Below the pieces are notes generated by a model. The model was given only the letters and a program-made list of their open reading frames with translations, had not been told where the DNA came from and did not search any database. 64,000 bases of DNA from the NCBI RefSeq assembly GCF_000419765.1, contig NZ_ATTQ01000006.1, positions 131,976 to 195,975 of the forward strand, written 5' to 3'. Positions 35,302 to 44,241 of the stretch are shown here, in pieces. The first letter of the stretch is position 1. The number at the start of each line of letters is the position of its first letter. This DNA is from Rhizobium mongolense USDA 1844 (GTDB lineage: Bacteria; Pseudomonadota; Alphaproteobacteria; Rhizobiales; Rhizobiaceae). The translations under genes were made by a program, and so were the position numbers.

Positions 35302-36531
35302 CTAGGCGGCTGCCAGATTAGGACGGCGAGTGAGCGTCATGGTGAAGATGACGAGACCGGTGAGCGTGAGGCAAAACCCCGCCCAAGCGGAGGAGAGAAT
35401 GCCAAAGCCGCTCGCAATCGCGAGGCCACCCGACCATGCCCCGATCGCATTGGACAGGTTGAGTGCCGCCAAATTCATCGCGCCTACAAGGGTGGGCGCC
35501 TCGGGAGCGAATTTAGTCAGTCTGACCTGGATAGTCGGTATCGCGGTGAACATTGTTGCGCCGACCAGGAAGAAACCGGCGAATAGGACGGGAAGCTTGA
35601 ACCCGAAAGTGGCCAGTGCTGCGAGCACGACGACTGCTACGCCAAATCCGAGCAGGAGACCACGTGCCGGATACGTGTCGGCGAGACGACCGCCAAGAAA
35701 ATTGCCTGCAGTCATCCCGAGTCCGAAAACTGTAAGTGCAATCGGGATCCATCCTGCTTCCAGCATGGCGACATCCGTGATTAACGGTCCTACGAAAGTG
35801 TAGATCGCAAATATGCTCGCAACGCCGAGAGCGGCGACGAGCATGGTCATCCATACTGCTCCTTTACGCAGAGCGCTAAGCTCCTGTATGACGGAGCTAC
35901 CGTTCAGAGCGTGGGTTTTCGGCACGAACGCCATTAGCGCCAGGAACGATAGCGAGCCGAGGCCCGACACCGCAAAGTAGGTGTTTCGCCAGCCGATGGT
36001 CTGGCCGAGGAACGTCGCGAGTGGGGAGCCGACGATGGTCGCCACGGTCAGTCCCATCATCACCAGAGCAAAGGCCTTGCCCGTATGGCCAGGGCCGTAG
36101 ACGTAGGTGGCTACAACGGCTCCTGCCCCGAAATATGCACCTTGGGGCATGCCGCTGATGAAACGAGCGAGTACGAACATCTCCAAGTTGACCGCCAGCG
36201 CGGACAGGATATTCCCCAATACGAACTGCGCCATGAGCATGAGAAGCAGGGTGCGACGGTTTAATCGTGCAGCCGCTAGCGTGACAAGTGGTGCGCCGAT
36301 GACCACTCCGAAAGCGTAGGCAGTCACGGCGTTCGTCGCAGTAGGAATGCTTATCCCCAGGCTTTCGGAAAACAGTTGGAGGATACCCATGCTGGCGAAT
36401 TCGGAGGTGCCAATGCAGAAACTGCCCAAAGCCAGCGACAGCAGTGTCAGGCGGCATCGCGCGCGCTCCACGGGATCGGAGGAATGAACGTTAACCGCGG
36501 CGCATTGAGCGTGATAGGCTTTGTCGAGCAT
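35302..36531 (-). CDS. MFS transporter, DHA1 family (AraJ/YdhP-like efflux)
   Basis: About 409 residues with twelve predicted membrane helices. The first helix region has LALGSFCIGTSEFASMGIL, the loop 2-3 motif is ARLNRRTLLLMLM, and motif C-like residues occur in MGLTVATIVGSPLATFLGQ, placing it with AraJ/YdhP sugar or drug efflux proteins. It would export a small organic compound by proton antiport. It lies upstream of the Old Yellow Enzyme gene on the same strand with a 76-bp gap, suggesting joint use in electrophile or xenobiotic handling (inference). Confidence 0.9.
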   Translation of the reverse strand: MLDKAYHAQCAAVNVHSSDPVERARCRLTLLSLALGSFCIGTSEFASMGILQLFSESLGISIPTATNAVTAYAFGVVIGAPLVTLAAARLNRRTLLLMLMAQFVLGNILSALAVNLEMFVLARFISGMPQGAYFGAGAVVATYVYGPGHTGKAFALVMMGLTVATIVGSPLATFLGQTIGWRNTYFAVSGLGSLSFLALMAFVPKTHALNGSSVIQELSALRKGAVWMTMLVAALGVASIFAIYTFVGPLITDVAMLEAGWIPIALTVFGLGMTAGNFLGGRLADTYPARGLLLGFGVAVVVLAALATFGFKLPVLFAGFFLVGATMFTAIPTIQVRLTKFAPEAPTLVGAMNLAALNLSNAIGAWSGGLAIASGFGILSSAWAGFCLTLTGLVIFTMTLTRRPNLAAA

Positions 36532-36655
36532 CGGTCGCATCCTTAATGGGGTGGGAAAAGTGTTTCTGACCCGTCCCTGTAACTGGATGCGTTATCTTCA
36601 CGCCGGATATCGATCGAGTGTAATTAAGCGTTGTAAAATGCAGTGAATCTCATGC

Positions 36656-36955
36656 TCATACGTCAATCACGTCGACGGCTGTCACGGTATAAACGGATCG
36701 ATCCGCGAGTTCGCCGATCTTGCCCACGTAGTTTTGAAAATGAGGTGTTTCACGATGAGAGGAGTTGGCCTCCGCGTCGATGTACATCTCGTCAAGGATG
36801 AAACGGCTCGGCTCCGCGGCGTCTCGCCAAAGATCATAGCGCAAGTTACCTTTCTCTCCCCGCGAAGGCGCAGCCATGCCTCTTAGCAAGTTTTCCAATT
36901 CTACTTCTTTCCCGGATTTTGCCGTAAGAACCGCGTAAACTTTGACGTTTGTCAT
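36656..36955 (-). CDS. putative quinol monooxygenase (ABM family, YgiN-like)
   Basis: 99 residues, a single antibiotic-biosynthesis-monooxygenase ferredoxin-like domain: KVYAVLTAKSGKEVELENLL, then GNLRYDLWRDAAEPSRF and ETPHFQNYVGKIGEL. Members work as small homodimers without cofactor, oxidising quinols or protecting against quinone stress. The start MTNVKV at 36,955 is preferred to one nine codons upstream. It is upstream of the MFS and Old Yellow Enzyme genes on the same strand, consistent with a quinone or electrophile theme. Confidence 0.88.
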   Translation of the reverse strand: MTNVKVYAVLTAKSGKEVELENLLRGMAAPSRGEKGNLRYDLWRDAAEPSRFILDEMYIDAEANSSHRETPHFQNYVGKIGELADRSVYTVTAVDVIDV

Positions 36956-36982
36956 ATGGTGTCCTTTGATCCGACCGCCCAC

Positions 36983-37439
36983 CGATCACGGATGGGACGA
37001 CAACCGACAGACACACTATCCGGTCGGCTTGAGAGGCGTGCGTAAAACACGGTAAAAGAGCGTTAAACGATACCGGCTTCAAGAGTTACGTCGGTAGAAG
37101 CCGCTGGGCCAAACCCCGGCCTAACGTCTCCTTCGGCGAGACGACGATGGCAGCGTACGACGCGAGCTGCTGAAGCCGACCGCAGTCGAAGAACTGGAGA
37201 CGGGGCCTTACAATAACAGGGCCGTCGTTTCTAATCCGTTCAACCGCAAAAAGAATGACATGGGTTCAGGTTTCGGCTCTTATTCAAGACCTTTGGAAAC
37301 CGTCGGCTGCCAGTGCGGGCAACATCCAAAAGTCACGGATCCGCCTCTTCTCGGTTGTTGCGCTTGGCGCGGAACAGCGGCTGTCTCCTCGATAGGATTG
37401 CACTACGCAGCTCACGCAATTGACTGCTCCGACCGCTTT
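36983..37439. other. intergenic region with T-arm-like repeat copy B
   Basis: No gene supported. It contains the 36-bp repeat copy at 37,212 and short frames without motifs. Confidence 0.35.
37212..37247 (+). repeat. 36-bp T-arm-like direct repeat, copy B
   Basis: Begins AATAACAGGGCCGTCGTTTC and ends CCGTTCAACCGC. It matches copy A at most positions and has the same orientation. Confidence 0.45.
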
Positions 37440-38122
37440 TCATTCCGTTTGCAACGCAATCAGAAGGGTGATCGCTGCGGTCCTCGACGACGAAGGATTC
37501 TGGCCGGTCACCAGAAGGCCATCGCGAATGACATAGCTGTTGAAGTCCTCCGCAGCCGAAAACTTCGCTCCTTGGCTCTTGAGCAGATCCTCCAAAAGGA
37601 AAGACACCACCTCCCTGAACTGCATCACGGACTCCTCGGAGTTCGTGAAGCCGGTCACCTCGAGTCCCATGGTTATTGGTCGGTCATCCGGGGTCCTGAC
37701 GTTGGTGAGAATGCCTGGAGCATGAGACACCAGCGCAACCGGCTTGCTCGTCGCCAGCATCGTTTCGATCAAGGACAGCGCGTCGGGATCATTCGTCAGG
37801 TCCCAGAGCGCACCGTAGCCGCCTGAGAAAAACACTGCGTCAAACTCCGCTGCGGCGATCAACGACAGTCGACGCGTGGCTTTCAGCGACGCCATGGCGG
37901 ACGCATCGCTTTCGAATCGCCTCGTATCATCCGTCTGATAGGCGCTTCGCAACTCCTGGGGTCGAGCGACGGAAAACCGCCCTTCGGTGAGGCTAACGTG
38001 ATATCGACGCCGGCTTCTCGGAACAGGAGGTACGGTGCAGCAAGCTCTTCCAACCAGAAGCCCGTTTTCTTGCCCGTGTCGCCAAGTTGGTCGTGCGATG
38101 TCAAAACGATCGCAATCTTCAC
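37440..38122 (-). pseudogene. DJ-1/PfpI-family protein, frameshifted, nucleophile Cys replaced by Ser
   Basis: The ATG at 38,122 starts MKIAIVLTSHDQLGDTGKKT, typical of the Hsp31/YhbO-like group, and reads to about 37,950 (GGFPSLDPRS). The next frame then continues AYQTDDTRRF, FDAVFFSGGYGALWDL and ends at 37,440, so a single indel near 37,948 separates two halves of one gene. The nucleophile elbow, normally a Cys-His pair in this family, reads ALVSHAPGIL, with Ser in place of Cys. Members are glyoxalase III or deglycase-like. With both changes it is probably inactive. It lies divergent from nothing obvious and converges on the AraC gene region. Confidence 0.75.
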
Positions 38123-38267
38123 AGTGCCACCTCCTGCTCGGCTGCGGCACCATTCTATCTTGCTGGACTAGCTTCGCACGGTCACTGCGTGCTGCACATT
38201 ATTCCGTCTGTGCGCAGTTGAGGTCCTTTGCGGCACACGCCGTGATAACCGGTCGATCAGTAGTGCA

Positions 38268-39149
38268 TCACTGGCGGGACATGCGCCTGAACTCGCCCGG
38301 TGTCATCCCGCCGACGCGTTTGAAGGACCGGACGAAATTTGACTCAGACGAGAAGCCGCAATCGAATGCGATCTGGGCGATCGAAAGGCCGGCCGCGAGT
38401 CGTACCTTGGCCATTTCCAGCCGACGGTGACCGACGAAGGTGCTGGGCGACTGCCCGGTTGCAATCTTGAACATGCGCGAGAAATGGAAGCGGCTCAGCG
38501 AGGCCACAGCCGCCAGATCGTCCAAAGTAATCGGTTCTGCGAGATTAGCATCGATATAGTCGATCACGCGTTGGAGGCGCCTTGAGTCGAGACCTGGTGA
38601 TGCGATTGCGCTGCGCGCAGGGTCAATCCCAAAACCCGCGTGACTATTCAGGAGCCTCAGAGCTAACGCGTCCGAGAGGGCTTCGATGAGCAAACTCCCG
38701 CCCCAGGTCTCGCAAGTTAGTTCCCTGACGAATTCCGTCGCGATGCACTCGATGAGCGGGTCACGAAAGCCGGCATGATAGTCGATAGAAGGCGATGACG
38801 CATCGCTGCGGAGCGTTCCGGCGAGATTTGATAAAAATGGTGCAGGCAGATAGATGTGTACCATCTCGTCTATGGTACGAGAGATCGATTTAAAGTCCTC
38901 TCGTATCCCGGAGGGGCTTAATCCGATCGTTCCCGGCGCCCCTACGATCCGTTCACGCACACCCTCGGCCTGACGGGTTACCACCGTCGTTCCGCGCATG
39001 ACGACACAGATCTCGTTTACGTCGATTGTACCAGGTGGCCTCTCGCCCGCGGGATGGAAGCGAAGTTCGGCCTGGACACCCTGCCAGCGCCTACCGGAGG
39101 AACTCAGGATCACGCGTCCTCTGGCATAAGAGGCAGGCAGCTTATTCAT
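38268..39149 (-). CDS. AraC-family transcriptional regulator
   Basis: 293 residues from the ATG at 39,149. An N-terminal ligand-binding domain of unknown specificity precedes a typical C-terminal double helix-turn-helix (~190-290): ITLDDLAAVASLSRFHFSRM and AQIAFDCGFSSESNFVRSFK, ending GMTPGEFRRMSRQ. A longer start at 39,206 exists, but the nearer ATG has GAGG upstream. It is divergent from the FGGY kinase gene and could regulate it or the PfpI-like gene; this is inference from position. Confidence 0.88.
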   Translation of the reverse strand: MNKLPASYARGRVILSSSGRRWQGVQAELRFHPAGERPPGTIDVNEICVVMRGTTVVTRQAEGVRERIVGAPGTIGLSPSGIREDFKSISRTIDEMVHIYLPAPFLSNLAGTLRSDASSPSIDYHAGFRDPLIECIATEFVRELTCETWGGSLLIEALSDALALRLLNSHAGFGIDPARSAIASPGLDSRRLQRVIDYIDANLAEPITLDDLAAVASLSRFHFSRMFKIATGQSPSTFVGHRRLEMAKVRLAAGLSIAQIAFDCGFSSESNFVRSFKRVGGMTPGEFRRMSRQ

Positions 39150-39366
39150 GCTTCGCACCCTCATCATCCGGTAGCGCATACGATCACATTCGTTTACTTG
39201 GCGCAATTGGGAAGCGACTTGGGAGCGACCGAGGCAATGCGTTACCTCACCAACCAGGGACTCAGTAGAATTCTTCGCAGCATTTACCTTGGGGAGGCAA
39301 GTAGTAGTCTATCCGCCGTGAGGTCAGTGAGCGTCCGAGCCGACGTGAAAGGCAGGTTGAACGGAC

Positions 39367-40836
39367 ATGAGTGATAAAACTGTTATCGGCATCGATATCG
39401 GCACCACCGCCATTAAGGCGGTGCTGGTGACCGGGGCGGGCACTCAACTGGGGCACTATGTCGAGTCGTATCCCACCGCGCGTCCCGCTCCAGGGATCGT
39501 CGAGCAGGAACCTGATGACTGGATCAGGGTGGCCATTCAGGCTCTTGCCGGCTTCGAGCGCGATTTTGACCTCGGGGGGCTACAGGCTATCGGCATATGC
39601 TCCCAGGCAAATACTCACGTCTTCATTGACCGCAACGCAACGCCACTCGCTCCGGCGATTGTCTGGCAGGACCTGCGATGCGCCGACATCGCCGCCGAAC
39701 TGGATGGGCAAGTGGGCGCTGAGAGTCGGATTGCATGGTGGGGTGCTCCATTGCCTATCGACGCCAGTCATTGTCTCAGCCGTATGGAATGGATGCGACG
39801 CAACAGGCCGGACATCTGGGGCCGCTCGCGAGCCGTCATCCTGCCGAAGGACTACTGCATCGCACGATTGACGGGAGAGGTTGCGGCGGACGCGATAGCA
39901 TCTATTGGTCTGGTTGACGGACAACTTAATTACATTAAGGCGCTTCTTGATCTCGTGCCGGATGCAGTGCAACGCCTGCCTCCACTGCGTGATTTCACAC
40001 ATGTCGTGGGACGCGTCTTGCCGGGGTTGCCCTGTGCGGGTACGCCCGTCATTGTCGGGACTATGGACGCATGGAGTGGCATGTTTGGCGTCGATGTCGG
40101 GAAAGTTGGAAGCGCAATGTATCTCAGCGGTACGAGTGACGTGCTGGGGATCGTATCGCCAAAGCGCGTTCCGACGCCGGGAGTTGCAGCATTTCCTACC
40201 TATCAGGAAATCACACTGCATGCCGCGCCGATACAATCCGGAGGCGCGTCGCTAGCGTGGCTCAGCCGTCTCCTGGGTAGAAGCATCGACGAACTCTGTG
40301 TTCTGGCAGCCGCCATGAGTGGACAGGAACGCATTCCGCTTTTCATCCCCCATCTGGATGGCGAGCGGGCGCCGCTCTGGGACCCATTCGCGCGAGGTAT
40401 ATTCCTTGGACTCGACTCCTCCATGGGTCCCGCCCACTTGGTGCGATCGGTTATGGAAGGCGTTGCATATTCGGCGCAATGGGCGCTGGAGACGCTTGAG
40501 CGCTCCGCCGACAGCTCTCCGTCGATCCTGAACTGCGGCGGCGGCGGATTTGCTTCGGACGTTTGGAACCAGATTCGCGCTGACGTGCTCGGTCGCACGC
40601 TTCGATGTGTACGAAGCGCGGATGCGGCGGCGACCGGGGCTGCGGCCATGGCCCTTGCAGGAATAGGTGCAGCGGGCTCGATCGCCGATGCCGCCAGCCG
40701 CATTGTCCAATTCGAAAGAGAGTTCCGGCCTGATCCGGCTCGCAGAGGTTATCACGAGGTCCGCATGGCGCTTTTTAAGGACTCGTACGCGGCCACCCAG
40801 GACATCAGCCGACGCCACGTAACATCCGTCCTCTGA
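39367..40836 (+). CDS. FGGY-family carbohydrate kinase (xylulokinase-like)
   Basis: 489 residues, the length of FGGY sugar kinases. The N-terminal ATPase fold shows IGIDIGTTAIKAVL; later GTMDAWSGMFGVDVGKVG, MYLSGTSDVLG (phosphate-2 loop) and the C-terminal ILNCGGGGFASDVWNQI with adenosine-site GAAAMALAG. The catalytic Asp is probably in TMDAWSG. Sequence style is closest to xylulose or ribulose kinases, but substrate assignment needs alignment. Start ATG at 39,367 preceded by AGGTTGAACG. No sugar transporter or dehydrogenase gene is adjacent, which is unusual for such kinases. Confidence 0.88.
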   Translation: MSDKTVIGIDIGTTAIKAVLVTGAGTQLGHYVESYPTARPAPGIVEQEPDDWIRVAIQALAGFERDFDLGGLQAIGICSQANTHVFIDRNATPLAPAIVWQDLRCADIAAELDGQVGAESRIAWWGAPLPIDASHCLSRMEWMRRNRPDIWGRSRAVILPKDYCIARLTGEVAADAIASIGLVDGQLNYIKALLDLVPDAVQRLPPLRDFTHVVGRVLPGLPCAGTPVIVGTMDAWSGMFGVDVGKVGSAMYLSGTSDVLGIVSPKRVPTPGVAAFPTYQEITLHAAPIQSGGASLAWLSRLLGRSIDELCVLAAAMSGQERIPLFIPHLDGERAPLWDPFARGIFLGLDSSMGPAHLVRSVMEGVAYSAQWALETLERSADSSPSILNCGGGGFASDVWNQIRADVLGRTLRCVRSADAAATGAAAMALAGIGAAGSIADAASRIVQFEREFRPDPARRGYHEVRMALFKDSYAATQDISRRHVTSVL

Positions 40837-41362
40837 CTAGCGACCGACGGAAGATCGGGTGCGCCGTTGCGTCAGGTGGCGGTCCGCTGCCCGCAGCATG
40901 CGATGTAGACCAGTCCCCCGCCGGACGCTGCGCAACTGCGTGGCGACCCGTCAACGTTCCCGGCGCGCGTTTCCCATCCCATCGCGCCGAAGCAAAAGAG
41001 CAATATCTGAGAATCCTTCCGCAATAGCGGAGCATGCGCCATCGCCGCCCTTGCGATAGCGTCCGAGTGCCGTTGGTATGACGTGCTCGATCGGTTTATG
41101 CCCAAACCGCAAAACAGGATTGCTCGCTGTCATGATCACAACCGCTTCACCATCGTCGGCCATCCAGCCGACAAGTCCGTCGTTTCCACGAATGGAGAGT
41201 TACTTCCCAACGGTCGGCATTTCGTGCTCGCTGGGGTAGCAGCCGCTACTATTTACCGGTTTTAACCCCCGGCTTTTCTTACATCGTATAGACTACTGAT
41301 AGTGATAAATGTGCAAAGCCTCGGTCGCCACACAGTTGCGGTCACCAACGGGGGTGCGTGAC
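40837..41362. other. intergenic region with possible coding remnant
   Basis: Minus-strand frame 40,951-41,163 reads like coding sequence (MADDGEAVVIMTASNPVL, then HVIPTALGRYRKGGDGA) and earlier codons beyond a stop look related, so it may be a decayed gene. Not recognised. The region also holds the promoter of the next STAND regulator. Confidence 0.3.
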
Positions 41363-44239
41363 GTGAACGCTGTTTTCAAATTTGGCCCTTTCAGCCTTAA
41401 TCCGGTCTCGCGGAAACTCATGCGGGACGGGCGTGAGCTGCCGATCGGCAGCCGTGCTTTTGATATGTTGGTAGCACTCGTTAATAAACAAGGTGAGATC
41501 CTTTCGAGACGCGAACTGATGGCTTGCGCTTGGTCCGGCCTGAGTGTTGAGGACTCCAATATACGTGTTCAGATGGCCCACCTTCGCCGTAAGTTGGGTT
41601 GCGGCGTCAACGGCGACCGATATATTGCCAGCATCGCGGGCAGGGGCTACAGCTTCGTGATGCCTGTCAAAACGCAACAGGACGTATCCTCTGCGCATTC
41701 CCACAGCATCTCCGACGAAGCAGTTTTCGACGATCCCGTCATCATTCAACGCGAGATCAAGATTCCGATCGCGTCTCGCTCGGACAAGTTTTTGGGTCGG
41801 GCTTCCAATCTTGAAGAACTGGAGCGTGCCGTCCAAGAGCGCCGGTTAATCACGGTGGTGGGACCAGGTGGGGTTGGTAAAACCACTCTTGTCACAGCCT
41901 TGGCGCGTAGCCTCCGGAACTTCGATGAGATCAGGTTCGTGGATCTCAGTGTTGTCACGGATGACGCTCTAGTCGAGGCCGCCGTCGCATCATCGGTCAA
42001 TTCAAGTGTCCGAAGCAGCGATCCGCTTCGTGACGCGGTTACATGGCTTTCTAAAAGGCGGAGCCTGTTGATCGTCGACAACTGTGAGCATGTCATCAAT
42101 GGGGTTGCCGATGCGGTTTCGTTCGTCCTGAAACATTCACTTTCTACGCATGTGCTTGCGACGAGCATCGAGGCACTACGGGTCACGGGGGAGGCGGTGT
42201 ATCTCTTGCGGCCCTTGGGAACCCCCCCCAATACGGGACGGATGACTGCGAACCACGCTCTGGCATGGCCATCGGTTGAGCTTTTCATGAGCCGAGCCGT
42301 TGACGGTGGCCACAAAGGTGCCCTCGCTGACGAGGAGGCCGCCATAGTCGCTGCTATCTGCCGGCGGTTGGACGGGAATCCCCTCGCGATAGAATTGGTG
42401 GCCAGCCGCGTTGGCATGTATGGATTGGACGGAGTATTGGAGCTGCTGGATAATCAGTTAACGCTCCGTTGGCGCGGCGACAGGGACGCGACACCTCGGC
42501 ACCAGACTGTTCAATCGCTGCTCGACTGGAGCTACGTTCTTCTGTCGAAGAACACCCAAACGGTCTTGAACAGGCTATCTGTGTTCGCCAGCGAATTCAC
42601 GATAGGTGCGGCGACGGATGTCGTTGCTGGATCCGGCATAAGTGACGCCGATGTTTCGATGGCGATAAGTGAGTTGGTCGACAAATCCATGGTGTCGTCG
42701 GGAGGGGTGGATGAGACAACCGGCGCGTTGAAACTCCGGGAGATCGTCAGAACATACGCGGCCTTCAGGCTGACGCGCGAACCCGGGCGGCACGAAACTC
42801 AACGAAGACATGCCCTTTTGTACCTAAGAAGAATGCGCGCCCGCGAGGGCAGATCGGGCAAAAACACCTCGCTGCACGATTTCGACATTGGAAACGTGCG
42901 CACTGCGCTTGAGTGGGCGTTCTCTGAAGGCGGAGACGCCGAGATCGGAGTTGAGACATGTTGTCTCCTGCTCGAAACCTTCCAAGATTTGATGCAGTTC
43001 GATGAGTGTAGAAGATGGTGCCAACGCGCGTTAGAGTTTTTGCCGCCCAAACATCAAAACACGGAGCTGCACCTCAAGCTTTTGGAGAGTCTCACGATCG
43101 CAACGCTCTTTGGGCATGGCGGCGATACGGGGGTTGCGAACTTATTCGATGTCGGACTGCCGCTCAGCCGTCGCCTCAAAAACCATCGCATAGAATCTCA
43201 CCTGTTGGCGGGATTGGGAATGTATCATCTGAAGCAGGGCGATTTCCGTTCGGGCCTCAACGTTGCAGAAGCTTACGCGAACAAGGTCGATCACCACAGT
43301 AGCTCGAATGACAATTTTGTGGCGGGCTGGATGCTGGGAACGATGTACCACATGCTCGGAGAGCAATTGGAGGCTGCGGCCACTTACGATTATAGTCTCG
43401 CGCGAGCCACCGGATTTTCTCCGTCGAGATTGGGGTACTTCGAGCAGGCCCACCTTGCGCTAGCGAAGATCGCCCAAGCGCGCGTCACGTGGCTCCGAGG
43501 CTCGCCGGAAACAGCGTTGCAGATGGCCGAGAGTGCCATCGAGGAGGCAAGAAGCCAACCAGCCGCTTTATGTTTGAGCCTCCTAATGGGCATAACCGTT
43601 TTTCTGGACAGCGGCGAGCTAGATCGAGCGGATATCCTGACCGATGAACTGGCTGAACTAACGGCGACAAATGGCAATCTGTCCGGATACCGTGAAGCTG
43701 GCATGGCGGTGCGCGGCCAGCTTCTGGTCCTTCGTGGCGAAGCGGAACAGAGCATAGATTTGTTGCGCGGGAAATTACGATCGGTGAGTTCGATCGGCTT
43801 TCAGAGTTTGATATTCGGAACCCTTCGTGCCCTTGCAGAGGGACTTGCCATCGCTGGCGAGCATACCGAAGCGGTTTCGGCCGTCGATACTGCATTGGGT
43901 CTGTGCGAACGCGCTGGTGGGACCTACCTTCTGCCGGAGCTTTTACGAACGAAGGCCATGATCCTCCTGTCGTCGCCACACTCGAACTTCAATGTGGTAC
44001 ATCGTCTTTTAAACGATGGTACCGCAATTGCGCGCAGAACGTCGGCGCTAGGGTGGGAGCTTCGATTACACCTCGCCCGCATAAAAGCCGACAGATCGAT
44101 GGGTCTTAATACGACGGAAGAAGGCTTCAGCAAGCTTGCGGAAATCGTCCGAAGTTTTCAGGACGGTTCCGAAACCGCCGACCTACGAACAGCCAACTCG
44201 CTTCTACGACAGCGCCTAGACACGGCGCTCGCAAGCTGA
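41363..44239 (+). CDS. winged-helix STAND ATPase transcriptional regulator (second copy)
   Basis: 958 residues, paralogous to the regulator at 27.9 kb. It has an OmpR-type winged helix (FKFGPFSLNPVSRKLM, RRELMACAWSG, IASIAGRGYSF), a STAND NTPase with Walker A GPGGVGKTT and Walker B LLIVDNCEH, GNPLAIELV, and a C-terminal helical repeat region. The GTG at 41,363 (MNAVFKF) is chosen because it has a G-rich stretch upstream and aligns with the paralogue; an ATG at 41,309 is the alternative. It is followed 2 bases later by a GTG start for a FUSC exporter, so the pair probably forms an operon and the regulator may control the exporter. Confidence 0.88.
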   Translation: MNAVFKFGPFSLNPVSRKLMRDGRELPIGSRAFDMLVALVNKQGEILSRRELMACAWSGLSVEDSNIRVQMAHLRRKLGCGVNGDRYIASIAGRGYSFVMPVKTQQDVSSAHSHSISDEAVFDDPVIIQREIKIPIASRSDKFLGRASNLEELERAVQERRLITVVGPGGVGKTTLVTALARSLRNFDEIRFVDLSVVTDDALVEAAVASSVNSSVRSSDPLRDAVTWLSKRRSLLIVDNCEHVINGVADAVSFVLKHSLSTHVLATSIEALRVTGEAVYLLRPLGTPPNTGRMTANHALAWPSVELFMSRAVDGGHKGALADEEAAIVAAICRRLDGNPLAIELVASRVGMYGLDGVLELLDNQLTLRWRGDRDATPRHQTVQSLLDWSYVLLSKNTQTVLNRLSVFASEFTIGAATDVVAGSGISDADVSMAISELVDKSMVSSGGVDETTGALKLREIVRTYAAFRLTREPGRHETQRRHALLYLRRMRAREGRSGKNTSLHDFDIGNVRTALEWAFSEGGDAEIGVETCCLLLETFQDLMQFDECRRWCQRALEFLPPKHQNTELHLKLLESLTIATLFGHGGDTGVANLFDVGLPLSRRLKNHRIESHLLAGLGMYHLKQGDFRSGLNVAEAYANKVDHHSSSNDNFVAGWMLGTMYHMLGEQLEAAATYDYSLARATGFSPSRLGYFEQAHLALAKIAQARVTWLRGSPETALQMAESAIEEARSQPAALCLSLLMGITVFLDSGELDRADILTDELAELTATNGNLSGYREAGMAVRGQLLVLRGEAEQSIDLLRGKLRSVSSIGFQSLIFGTLRALAEGLAIAGEHTEAVSAVDTALGLCERAGGTYLLPELLRTKAMILLSSPHSNFNVVHRLLNDGTAIARRTSALGWELRLHLARIKADRSMGLNTTEEGFSKLAEIVRSFQDGSETADLRTANSLLRQRLDTALAS

Positions 44240-44241
44240 AC

